64,000 bases of DNA from Gigaspora rosea (taxonomy: Eukaryota > Glomeromycota > Glomeromycetes > Diversisporales > Gigasporaceae): positions 95,737-159,736 of the forward strand of contig QKWP01000239.1 of NCBI GenBank assembly GCA_003550325.1, in the 5' to 3' direction. Under the pieces are notes generated by a model that had not been told where the DNA came from, made no database searches, and saw nothing but the letters and a program-made list of their open reading frames with translations. Both the position numbers and the translations under genes were made by a program. This document shows positions 12,014 to 22,095 of this stretch, in pieces; position 1 is the first letter of the stretch; each line of letters starts with the position of its first letter.

Positions 12014-13746
12014 ATGTCAACAAAAAAACAGGTAATTCTCTCTGCAGCGCAAAAATATGATATTTGTCAAACAAAAGAAATGAATCCAAGTATTAAAAAT
12101 GTAGATCTTGCAAATAACTATCAGGTTGGAAAATCAACAATAACAGATATTCTGAAGGAAAAAGAACATTGGTTAGCTATTACAACTGAAGAAGGTGATG
12201 TAAAAAAATTTCGCGGGCCAAAGTGGCCAAAGCTTGAAGAAGCTCTTGGTCTTTGGGTAGATAATGCGCTTAATAGTGGTCAAGATATTGACAGTCATAT
12301 TCTTAAGACAAAGGCAAAGTTTTTTGCAGATTATTTTCTTATCAATGATTTTCAACAATCTGATGGTTGGCTTACTGGTTTCAAAAAACGTCACGGGCTC
12401 CGCCAGTTTAAAAAAGAAGGTGAATCAGCAAGTGCGCCTCCTATGAAGCAGATAGAAAATGACTGACTTACCTTACAAGAATTGCTTCAATCCTATGACC
12501 TTGAAGATATTTGGAATGCTGATGAAACTGAACTTTATTGGAAAATGAGACCTTCTCTTACTTTGGCTCGTTCAAGATTAGCAGGGCATAAAAAAGAAAA
12601 GTCGCGTGTATCAATATTATGTGCTGCAAATGCAAGTGGAACTGATAAAATGAAACTTGCTTTTATTCATACTCATAAAACACCACGTCCTTTACGAAAT
12701 CTTAACTATACTAATCTTCCCGTTTACTATTACTGGAACAAAAAAGCTTGGATGCAAGTTAATGTTTTTAATGATCTCCTCCTTAAGCTTAACGATCGAA
12801 TGAAACTAAGAAATCAGAAAATCATACTTTTAGTCGATAATGCACTAGTGCATATTGTTCTTGATAAAACTAAGGCGAAACTAGACTGTTTGCGAGTAGA
12901 ATTTCTTCCAGCAAATACAACCTCGATTCTTCAACCCTGCGATGCAGGAATTATCTATTCATTCAAGTGTCACTATAAAAGTCTTTTTGTCCAAAACCGG
13001 ATTAGTGCATATGATAACGTGCAAAATGGAGTAGTAAATGAAACAGTCCCATACAATATTTATAATGCCATAATTAACGCATCCGAAGCATGGTCTATGG
13101 TATCACCAAATACTATTAGAAATTGCTGGCGAAAAACTAGTATTCTTCCTTATGATGGCCCCGAAGAACTTGTTGAACCTGATCAAGACAGGTAATTAGT
13201 AATAACAGAATAGAGGTGTGAAAGTAATACTATAACTTGTTATAATTATAATAAGTTACGGAAAAATGTTGTAACTCATTATAATTATAATAAGTTATAG
13301 CATTACATTCACATCTCTATATTTTTAAAGGTTTATACTTATCATTATTAATGTGAATTTGTAAAATTAATTTTTGAATTTTGATACATTAATAATTACT
13401 CCTGTATCTTAAAACATTGAAAAAAAAAATTAAAATATTTAGTGACATGGATGATGAATCAAAACTCGCAGAACTAATTGGCTGCTTATCAATGGATAAT
13501 TCTCTTATCGCATACGAATATATCCATGCTAAGAACGATGAGGTTAAAGGCAGGCTAACTGAAGAAAAAATTTTGGAGATTATTGAAAGTGAAAATAAGG
13601 AGGAAAGTGAGGAAGAAAAAGAAGAATTTATTGAACAAGAGAAAGTTAGCTACATGGAGGCAGAAATTTGCGTGGACAAAACAATTAGGTTTTTATACGA
13701 ACAAGGTCCGGAGTTTGGAGATGTCGAAAAAGAAGTAAAGATTTAG
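12014..13746 (+). pseudogene. pogo/Tigger transposase (CENP-B-like HTH and DDE domains), two exons, one nonsense codon
   Basis: Cuts and pastes its own element. Model: exon 1 12014-13191, intron 13192-13442 (GT-AG), exon 2 13443-13746, giving 493 residues, a normal size for the family. The N-terminus is a psq/CENP-B-like helix-turn-helix (SAAQKYDICQTKE, QVGKSTITDILKEK), followed by a second CENP-B-type DNA-binding domain (residues about 65-140, ending SDGWLTGFKKRHGLRQF). The DDE domain follows, with Asp in NADETEL, Asp in LLVDNALVH and Asp in ILQPCDAGI. The acidic C-terminus after the intron (MDDESKLAEL...) is typical of Tigger proteins. An in-frame TGA (12464-12466, shortly before LTLQELLQSY) breaks the gene; Trp would fit there. 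The intron is enlarged to 251 bp by a MITE. Confidence 0.85.
13213..13317. mobile_element. palindromic MITE inside the pogo transposase intron
   Basis: 105 bp, almost entirely inverted repeat: GAGGTGTGAAAGTAAT and ATTACATTCACATCTC ends, inner arms ATAACTTGTTATAATTATAA. It is bordered by TA on both sides (13211-13212, 13318-13319), as in Stowaway/mariner MITEs. Confidence 0.8.
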
Positions 13747-14207
13747 AGAAAATTATACAAACGGGTTCGGTTAAATATTGTAAAAAATCTCAAACAAGTT
13801 GATCTCCATCACTATTTTTAGAATACCGAGTAGAAGTTTCTTTTTTTTTTTTTTTTACTTTATAGAATCGTTCGATACTGTATATCTGTAGTCTTTACGT
13901 ACACTAGCTGTTAGCAGTTAGTTTAGCGGTCGTATTGTATGATCGTATTGTATTGTGTGCATATTGATATATGCTTTTTATTATAAAATAAAAAATCGAT
14001 TTTTGATCACGTGCGTGCTATTTTATTGGTTAGCTATATATACCGAACCGTTCGGTATAGAGAGCGAACTGTATAAAGCGAACTCACTCTATACCGAACA
14101 AAAAGGTCCAGAACATGCAGTTTGGTATATCCAGAGTCGACTGTAGTCAATTTTTTTGTGCTATATTTCTTCATCAAAAATAGCAGAAATTATATACACA
14201 CAAATCT

Positions 14208-15977
14208 ATGCACTGGTTTGTTAAAAACGCTGATGATTTATTATCATTAAATTACGAAACTTGGTTAACGCGTGAATGTCAGTTGGATATACCTCCTAAA
14301 GACTCAATGGAAGCATACAATAGGTGGTCCCGCAAATTAATAGAGGCCAAACGCCATGTGAAGATGGTCGCTAATCTTCACAATTTAGAAAAAGCAGAAA
14401 TAAGTACCCGCAGTATGGGCAAGAAGGTAGGCTTCAAAAAAAAAAGTTTACTTATACATTGTGTTCATGATTAGAAAAACCATAGGCATACCCAAGTTGT
14501 TTAGATATTTTGGACAACACCTACCTCTTCCGAATGGAAGCGAGAATAGCAGCCTTGTGCACAACTCTTCTTCCTAGAAAAGCGAGGATAGCGCCCACTT
14601 TTTATGCTTTTTGTAATATCTCTTCTTCCAAGTGGAATCGAGCATAGCATCTTTTTGATGCCTTGTATACCTATGATAACAACATAACGCGTGTTGTAGT
14701 TATTGGTGCCTTGCATTATTGTATCCATGGATTAACTACACTCATTTTTTTTATATAATATAGCGAGAACGTATTTTTAATTATTTCAACAAAAAATTTC
14801 AAAATAAATGTCTGAGTGAACAATGGGTAAAAGATTTTAGAAAGAACGTTGAGGAAATGCAGGAAGCAATGGTAAGATCTAAATGTAAATATTGCAGTAA
14901 AAGTTTGTGCATCAAATAATTTGCGAGTGTTTCGGCCGTAGCGTTTACAAGCCAGTCGATTTAATAATGACGAACGACAAAAGTTAGAACAAGTAGTCAA
15001 TGCATTTGTCAAGACGAAATTAGGAAGTCTGCATTTTTCATCACCCAGTGTGATTGGAGTTCTTGACACGACAAATTCGAAAGATCCAACGTTCAGTCTT
15101 CTCAATTCTGAAAGTCGATCATATTTTAAAAAGATTACGATCGAAGATACTGTGTTTTCCATTGCAGACAAACTGGCTCAGAAGTTTGTAAATACTTATA
15201 AAAATGAAAACTGGGAATTTTGTAATGACGTGCCTTTCGAAGTGCCTGAAGCTCTTCAATGTCGTGTTTCCAAACAAGATGAATCTTATGTAAGATGTGC
15301 GGTTGGGTTGTTGAATAAACTGTAAGATTTTATTTTATTTATTTATTTTATTTTTTTATCTTATTTTTAAAAGCCTCCCTAGTGAGGACACTACGAGGAC
15401 GACATTGTTGTATTTTAATTAAATCCTGTGTTTAGGCATTTGTACTAACATCGATGTATCCGGATCATGGTATGGACAGTAAAGATCCACCCGAAAACCA
15501 TATTACTATCACACAGACCGGCCATTTGATCGATGAGTTTCTTTTCAGTCTTGATGTTCCATATATTTTAACATAGTAGGTAATTCTGTTTTTTAAAAAG
15601 ACGAAACGGATATTTATAACTAATTGTCTGTTATATAAGAGTGACGAAATGTCTGAGGCAAGTTCCGAAAGAGTAAGGATTCACAAAAAAAATAATAGAA
15701 ACGGACGTATTCCCGATTTTCGTCTACAAATTGCCATTCCAAATAAAAACATTGAATCATGTTTAGTGAAAGTTGTCGAGATCATGTTGATGTAAATAAA
15801 GTAAAAGGAGATTATGAGAAAATAATAAGAATGATGAAAGACGTGGAAGAACGACTAGAAAGAGTCTTAATCGATTACAAAGTCGCGGACATCAATCGTG
15901 AAATCAAGGAACAGTTTAACGACATAGATTTATTCACAATACAATCAATTGTAAGCTATATGCACATTTCAAATTGA
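14208..15977 (+). pseudogene. broken multi-exon gene of unknown function, PDF...E pattern
   Basis: I do not recognise the family by name. Phase-consistent GT-AG exons are 14208-14426, 14764-14871, 14942-15289, 15436-15579 and 15640-15977. Exon 1 encodes MHWFVKNADDLLSLNYETW; exon 3 ends in ...SKQDESY; exon 4 begins AFVLTSMYPDHGMD. Two adjacent TAG codons sit at the end of exon 4 (15574-15579), before SDEMSEASSERVRIH. In exon 5 the stretch GRIPDFRL...ESCLVKV is followed by a frame change near 15760-15780, and the other frame continues with VNKVKGDYEKIIRMMKDVEE. PDF followed by E-x-x-x-V resembles a worn PD-(D/E)XK nuclease core; that is only a suggestion. The 5' end begins 65 bp after the pogo element. 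The 337 bp first intron holds an unassigned insertion-like segment. Confidence 0.5.
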
Positions 15978-16056
15978 ATTGTTTCTTAATATATATTCAT
16001 ATTTTAATCATAATCATATATACATGGATAAACTAGCCTTGTATATATTTGACCTA

Positions 16057-16232
16057 GAGTTAATACTTCTATCCGGATATATTTGTTATATCCGGATTTA
16101 TCCGGTTTTAACATAGTATATATCCATTAAATCCGGATTTATTTATATCCGGATATAAAAACACTATGTCATGTTATATCACATGACATAGTATATATCC
16201 GGATATATAAATCCGGATAGAGGTGTTAACTC
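16057..16232. mobile_element. TA-flanked MITE with TATCCGGATATA repeats
   Basis: 176 bp between GAGTTAATACTTCTATCCGG and the inverse ending TTAACTC, with TA on both sides (16055-16056, 16233-16234). The inside is packed with TCCGGAT palindromes and a central ATGTCATG...CATGACAT inverted repeat. Confidence 0.75.
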
Positions 16233-16803
16233 TAATTTGATCTTGTAGGGGAATATTTTATCGTTTACGAAAATTCGCAGTTGTTCCTTTTCATCCTCTC
16301 AAGCGAAAGATGTGGAATATTTTATATTAACATTACTCAAATTTCGGGTATGTTTTGTCTATCTTTAAAAATATACAGTGAAATTTTTTAACAAAGATGT
16401 GGAATATAGCTCGCTATCAATAGATCTGCAACAAAAATTGTTAACATTAACACTGTAAGGAAGAACCGTAAAGAATTATATTCAATTATTTCCAACCAAA
16501 CTAAACACTGCCAGATCTTCCAAATTATATTACACCGTTCACACCTCCACATGATTGAATTCTCTTTATTTTTATAATTGGCATCTAGAAGGTAAAAACA
16601 GTAAATTATGTCTGTGAAAGTAAAGCACAAATGTTTGGATAGTTAACAATTGACTAATGAGATTTTATTTTTTATGTTTTTGACAGCTAAAATTTAAAAT
16701 AATGTATTTTTTGCATTATCAGTCTGGTGTGTGTGTTAAGTGAGGCAAAAATTGAAAATGCAAGAAAATGAATGTTTAAATCCGCCTTACAATAGTGAGG
16801 TAT
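16233..16803. other. non-coding, no recognisable gene
   Basis: Short frames only. The minus-strand frame at 16388-16630 has a hydrophobic composition but no motif or splice support. Confidence 0.4.
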
Positions 16804-17203
16804 CAACTAAGTAAGTAATCAAAACTATCTTAACAATATTGTTTAATTTCTAAAACATTTATATGATCATTATACTACTTCCAAGTTTTTTTTTTTTGAA
16901 TGAAGAACTTTCATTATAATCATTTCGAATGTTTAAGCCTAAGTTTTAACTTACGAGATAATTTTTTTCATTTTAATTAATAAAATTTAAAAGAATCTCA
17001 ATTGTAACTAAGTAAGTAAGTAATCAAAACTATCTTAACAATATTGTTTAATTTCTAAAACATTTATGTGATCATTATACTTACTTCCAAGTTTTTTTTT
17101 TTGCTTTCATTATAATCATTTCGAATGTTTAAGCCCTAAATTTTAACTTACGAGATAATCTTTTCATTTTAATTAATAAAATTTAAAAGAATCTCAATTG
17201 TAA
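16804..17203. repeat. direct tandem duplication, 205 bp period
   Basis: Two copies of about 200 bp, from AACTAAGTAAGTAATCAAAA to AAAGAATCTCAATTGTA, differ by a handful of substitutions and a short deletion in the T-run. High similarity indicates a recent duplication. Confidence 0.85.
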
Positions 17204-18222
17204 AATGATAAATTTTTGGGACTTTATTCTTGAATCATAAATTAATTGCTTCGTGTAATATAGAAAATCTGTGTTATGTAAACAAAATACTGTACTCCAT
17301 GATTTTGATTACTCCACTGATAATAAATAATAATAAACACAAATTTTACAACATCGAACATTCATTATCCGGGAGTGATATACACGCTTCGATCAACATG
17401 TTGTCAGATCAAATCTATCACAAAAAATTGGTCATTCTCTGTAATATTGCCAATTGAATTTCATAATGTAAAAATCAAAGTGAAGATAACCACCTTCTGC
17501 GATCTAATTAAAAATAAATTTTACTAGCACCAACCTTAATCCTACACTGTTCTCACACAACTCAGACAGAAATTCGTCTGATTGGCTGATGTAGATCAAT
17601 TGTCCAGGTAACTTATTTATACACTTTAAAGTACTTTTGAGAAATGCAACGTTTCACTAATGTGAAAAAAATTTTTTACACAATTCGCTTCGTTTTTGTG
17701 CCAGAAAACCATATTTAAAAATAATCTTGAATAATCTTAAATTTAAATGGTGTTAGCTTAGATGCAACTTTCTGAACTAGGTTGAGAAAAAAAAGGTTTT
17801 GTTTAATTTTAACACGCACTAAAAAAAATAGCTACTAACGAATAGCAGGTTTTTTTTAGAGATCGGAATTTCAGATTTGGTTTTTGAAGCGGAATAAGCT
17901 TGTTATTGGTGCTAGCAATAAGAAATTTAGGGTTAAAGCATCAAGTTGGGTTGGTTTTTTAAGTTTGGGTTTATAGATCGTAGATATGAGCTTGGGTTCT
18001 TAGATAGTTCTGTAATTAGATTTAGTAAGTTCTGGTTGTTTTAGTAGTTGAACACCGCTTTATATATATTCACCTATCTTTATATGTATATAATAAACTT
18101 TTCTTGGAAGTTTCGTTTTTAGTTGTAAAATAACGTGTAATTTGATTGGTTAATAATCACGTGTAGATTTGCAAATCGATCTAAAAACTAGCCAATCAGA
18201 CAAACTTCTGTCTATGCTTTTA
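17204..18222. other. non-coding, no recognisable gene
   Basis: Contains a featureless open frame (17230-17457) and CTGATTGG words that recur in several MITE-rich parts of the window. Nothing else is supported. Confidence 0.4.
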
Positions 18223-18499
18223 GCATATCGAAAATATGTGCCAGGTTTGTTGCGCAGATACTGTAAACAATGAATCAGATTTCAAGATCAGGTGTAACGT
18301 AACACAAAAAGAAGATTCAAAACAAATGTTCGTTTTGTCAAAAATTGCCTGTTTTTCAAAAAGCAGCATAAGAAACTGCCTTTAGTGCTCTAACAAGAAC
18401 TCTTCTAACCCTAATCTTAGTATAGACCCTAACTCTAATCTAAACGAACTTTAAAAAATTTTTGCTGCGCTACAAACCTGGCACACATTTCCGATATGC
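18223..18499 (-). mobile_element. MITE with GCATATCG...TGCCAGG ends and telomere-like core
   Basis: 277 bp with inverted repeats of about 33 bp: the left arm includes ATGTGCCAGGTTTGTTGCGC and the right arm GCGCTACAAACCTGGCACAC. Near 18417-18445 are AACCCTAATC and GACCCTAACTC. Reading on the minus strand gives the A/T block then TTAGGG order also seen in the MITE at 57255. Confidence 0.8.
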
Positions 18500-18771
18500 A
18501 TTTAGAATTGTTTTTTATTATATGAAAAAAAGACAAACAAAACAAAATTAAAAATATTTACTGGTTAAGCAATATTTTTTTTATAATATGTGTTCCACTT
18601 TTTATCCGTCATACTATCATAAAATTCAGTATGATTTTCTACAAGAAAATCTTCTGCCGCTTCCTGTAATTCATCTTCCGAAGATATATTGAATATTCAA
18701 ACAACTTTCTTTTGCCAATTGCTATATATAAAAATAGTTTTTTATTATTTTAAAGAAAATTACTATGAATT

Positions 18772-19090
18772 ACTACTGGTAGTAATACCAGTGATCTACA
18801 ATGCATAAACAAAATAAATAAAACAAACAGTTTGTATTAAATAAAAATTAAATCTTTTTAATATTAGGATAAGGGTAAAGGTTAGGGATTAGAATAGTAT
18901 AGTAAAATTTAGCAAAAAATTTTTTTTTTGCATAAAAAAAAGTAGTTTCATAGACAAAATTTTAGGTTAGAAGCAATTTTAGCAATTTTTGAAAAATTTT
19001 TGTTTTTGTTATACAAAAATTGATCTACATGTTACACCTGATCCTGAATTTTTATTGGTAAATTGATCACTGGTAATGAATACCAGTAGT
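18772..19090 (+). mobile_element. MITE with ACTACTGGTA...ACCAGTGATC ends and telomere-like core
   Basis: 319 bp with inverted repeats ACTACTGGTAGTAATACCAG and CTGGTAATGAATACCAGTAG. The interior has AATATTAGGATAAGGGTAAA then GGTTAGGGATTAG followed by a GCAAAAAATTTTTTTTT block. It is nested in the minus-strand gene remnant. Confidence 0.75.
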
Positions 19091-19387
19091 AGTAAATAGC
19101 AAACTTCTATTTTAAATTAAATAAATTAAAATATTAAGATATAAAATAAAAATTATATTTATAAAATTGGTAAGTTGAAACTTTCTGAAAACCTATTATC
19201 CATTTCGGATAAGCGCCTTTTGATTTGATTCATTTTTTCAGATAACTCATTAAGCTTATCCATTATAGCTCCTAACATATTACTAGGTACTTCTTAAAAT
19301 AATTTTAAATAAAAAATTCAATTAGAAATATTATAAATAGTAAATTAATGAAATAAGAAAAATATTATAAATTTAAATACCTTCGGA

Positions 19388-19462
19388 ATATGGTGTGAAG
19401 TCAATAGAAATGGGACAAATCTATCTAATAAATTTGTCACATTTCTATTGACTCCACCCCAT
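19388..19462. mobile_element. hairpin MITE, about 75 bp
   Basis: ATATGGTGTGAAGTCAATAG plus AAATGGGACAAAT pairs with ATTTGTCACATTTCTATTGA plus CTCCACCCCATAT around a short loop. It interrupts the minus-strand remnant. Confidence 0.75.
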
Positions 19463-19728
19463 ATCTTGAACTAATTTGAATATTAGGCGATCTTCTTGTT
19501 TCAACAGAATGTTTAGCAGATCTTTCAGTTTCCATTATATTGGTATCAGAGGTGCCAACAAGAATTCCGGCAAAGATAGCTCAATTTGTTGTGATTTTTT
19601 TGAGTTGTCTTGCTCTTTTTGAAGATTTAGCGGACATTGTGTTTGTGAAGTGTATGAAAAATTAATTGGGATATTTAAAAATTTGCAAAAGTATGCGAAA
19701 AGCTTTAAATTTTAGTTTATAAGAGAGC

Positions 19729-19905
19729 AAGAGAATGAGATAGAGAAAGAGAGATAAATAAAGAGAGAGAGAGATAGAGAGAGAAAGATATATAAAGAGA
19801 GAGAAAGATGGAGAGTAAGAGAGATAAAAAGAGATATTTATAAAGAGAAAGAGAGATAGAGAGAGAGAGATAGAGAGAGATAGAAAGAGAGAGATAGAGA
19901 GAGGT
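19729..19905. repeat. GA-rich microsatellite
   Basis: Long run of GAGAGATAGA/GAGAGAAAGA-type repeats directly upstream of the LINE. AATAAAGAGAGAG within it resembles AATAAAGAGAGGG just past the LINE 3' end, a possible but weak target-site duplication. Confidence 0.8.
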
Positions 19906-20526
19906 TCGGGTTAGTTTGAATGTTTTATAAAATAGGAAGTTTAATTTGAAAAATATGCGAAATGTTTGAAAAGTTTTAAAGGTAAAAATAAATGCACGAA
20001 ATAAGTGAAGTATAGAATATTTTAGATGTTTATAAAATGGATAGAAATAACAATCAAAAACTCTTCCCGCTAATCCTCTGTACCAAAAAAGGAGCTAAAC
20101 AAAAATCAATAATTTACTTAAAAAATATATACCTTATTACGATTTTATCTGTTTCTCTTAAGAAAGAAGCAAGAGCAAACAAAAGCATATTAAGTTTACT
20201 AGAGGTATCAGCCTTGTCTACTAGCAGAATAGGAAGAAAATTAAAAATTTTACAAATGACATAAAATTTTCACAAAAAGTGGGCATACCAGTTTGACCCT
20301 GTAAGGTAGATTATTCAGCACAACAAACAAACAAAGAAGACACGTTCCATTTTCGGTAATATTAACAACCAAATAAGTAAACAATAGTAAGATAAACAGA
20401 TAAACAAAGAATACACGTGAGAAGTAGAGTTTTTTTTAGATAGATAATTCTAGAAAGATAGATATTCAATCAACAGCAACAGTTCTTGGAAAATCTAGAA
20501 ATAGTATAGTACTTTTTAAAGAAACA

Positions 20527-22095
20527 ATGAAATTAGAAATTATTAAAAATTTGTACACCAAATCACAGGAAAAAGTAAATCGGTTTCACGATGAACAAAA
20601 ATCTTTAACTCTTAAAATTTACAAACACATAGCTGAATATATTGGTATAAATGATCCCAATTTTATAGCGACTATCTGGCGCATAATTGAGCTTTATAAA
20701 TGGATTCAACAAAAGAAAACGTAAGGAACAACTAACATATGAAGAACAAATACTTATAGAAGAGAAACCAGAAGGAAAAGAACTACTGACTATAGAAATT
20801 ACTATAAAAGAAGAGTGCGATGTAGCAAATAAGAAAAAAAGTCTAGAAAATTTTGATAGTCCAAGCAACAAAAAGAAAACTGATAATAGAATCAGAGTTG
20901 CAGAAATGAATTTAAATAAAAGTGAGATAGAGATTCTAGTAGAAGACAAATCAGAAGGGGCAGAGGAGAAGGCAACACTACTTTATGTAGAATGTGGATG
21001 TCTTAATTATGGAACAGAGAACACCAAGGAAATGATTAGTATTTTTAATGCAAAGGAAAAGTCATTCAAAAATAAAACAAAAGAAAGCATAGAAGCAATA
21101 GTAACTGAAACGATTATAACTGGTACAGCTATAAGCATAGGAAACAAAAGCGATATGGATATAGATAGAAGTATCAACAACACAAAATTAGAGTTACAAA
21201 CTAGCTTAACATTGTGGGATCTTCCTGCAGACTCAAGATTCGCAAAGATTAGACGATGCTTTAATCATTTTGGCAGAGTCATCTCTACGGAATGGAAGGA
21301 TTACAACAAAACAAGAGCAGTTTTCATTCATATACAATACAGAAATAAGGAAAAAAGGAAAACCTACAAAGTCTATGGTCCCTACATTATGAAGAAAGAA
21401 GATTATGCAGACTAACACTAGGCAAATTCGATGCAGAACTTTTGAAAAAAAGAAAAGAACATAGAGCGATTTTTAGAGGGCTTCCCCATATAGCTTTGAA
21501 AGCAGGCCTTTTACGACAGTTAGGGAGAATAAAAGCCAAAATGGTTTTCATTCCTAAAAATAGCAACGGTAATCAAAGAAGTATAGCATTTGTTTATTTT
21601 AATAATAGTGAAGACCTAAATACAGCAATAGAAAATGTAGCTTGGTACTATAATACTAGACTTGAATGGAGTACTTCAAACCAGAGGAGTTTGTCAGAAG
21701 TCACACGAAATCGAGAAAGAGCAAAGGGAAATATTAGATATACAGAAAGGTTAGAGAAAGAGAACTTCAAGCCTTATAAAAAGACAAGTCATAAAAACTC
21801 ACCTCTGGAAAGAGCACAAGGGAAAAAGAAGAAATTTGTTAAAAATACAAGTAGAGAATCTAGCATTTCAAGATCTCGTAGTATTATTCGAAAGGCGCTA
21901 ACACATGTTGAGGCAGACCAAAAGACATCAAACCATAACAATGTACTCAAAGAAATTCTAGAAGACTTTGTAATATTGAAGAAAAACAGGGAACTTATGT
22001 TCCCTATCGCTTCTAATATTCGCCAAGGGCGTCCCAATGAACATAAGCAAGCCTTCGGGCTTGTATATACAGGAGGCATCCTTATCTTTCAATAA
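20527..22095 (+). pseudogene. LINE ORF1 (RRM-like nucleic-acid binding protein), frameshifted
   Basis: ORF1 proteins of Tad/I-type LINEs coat the RNA template. Three overlapping frames (20527-20724, 20687-21415, 21442-22095) must be joined by at least two frameshifts, the second near 21370-21415 where GPYIMKKEDYAD gives way to LTLGKFDAELLKKRKEHRA. A region with TLWDLPADSR...HFGRVISTEWKDY then FRGLP...IAFVYFNNSEDLNTAI looks like RRM-type beta-strands. The C-terminus is basic (RERAKGNIRYTERLEK; KKKKFVKNTSRESSISRSRS), fitting RNA binding. It overlaps the start of ORF2. The true start is uncertain; an earlier open frame at 20037-20264 may belong to the 5' region. Confidence 0.6.

Larger units (their letters stand above)
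10215..14143 (+). mobile_element. pogo/Tigger-like DNA transposon, 3.9 kb, decayed
   Basis: Ends are CAGTCGACT and its complement AGTCGACTG, with TA on both outer sides (10213-10214 and 14144-14145), as expected for pogo elements. Just inside both ends the word TATACCGAAC or a close variant recurs several times, a possible transposase-binding array. The element encodes a CENP-B/DDE transposase (12014-13746). Its 1.8 kb upstream half is swollen by nested MITEs (10965, 11306, 11478), and a further MITE sits in the intron. Confidence 0.85.
18540..19640 (-). pseudogene. minus-strand hypothetical gene remnant, split by two MITEs
   Basis: Three collinear minus-strand pieces read like one protein. 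MSAKSSKRARQLKKITTN (start about 19638) leads to METERSAKHSVETRRSP; then EVPSNMLGAIMDKLNELSEK...LSEMDNRFSE (about 19290-19175), a coiled-coil-like segment; then NWQKKVV-stop-IFNISSEDEL...TEFYDSMTDKKWNTYY (about 18720-18560). In-frame TGA codons interrupt the first and third pieces. A hairpin MITE (19388-19462) separates pieces 1 and 2, and the MITE at 18772-19090 separates 2 and 3. No family name can be given. Confidence 0.4.
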
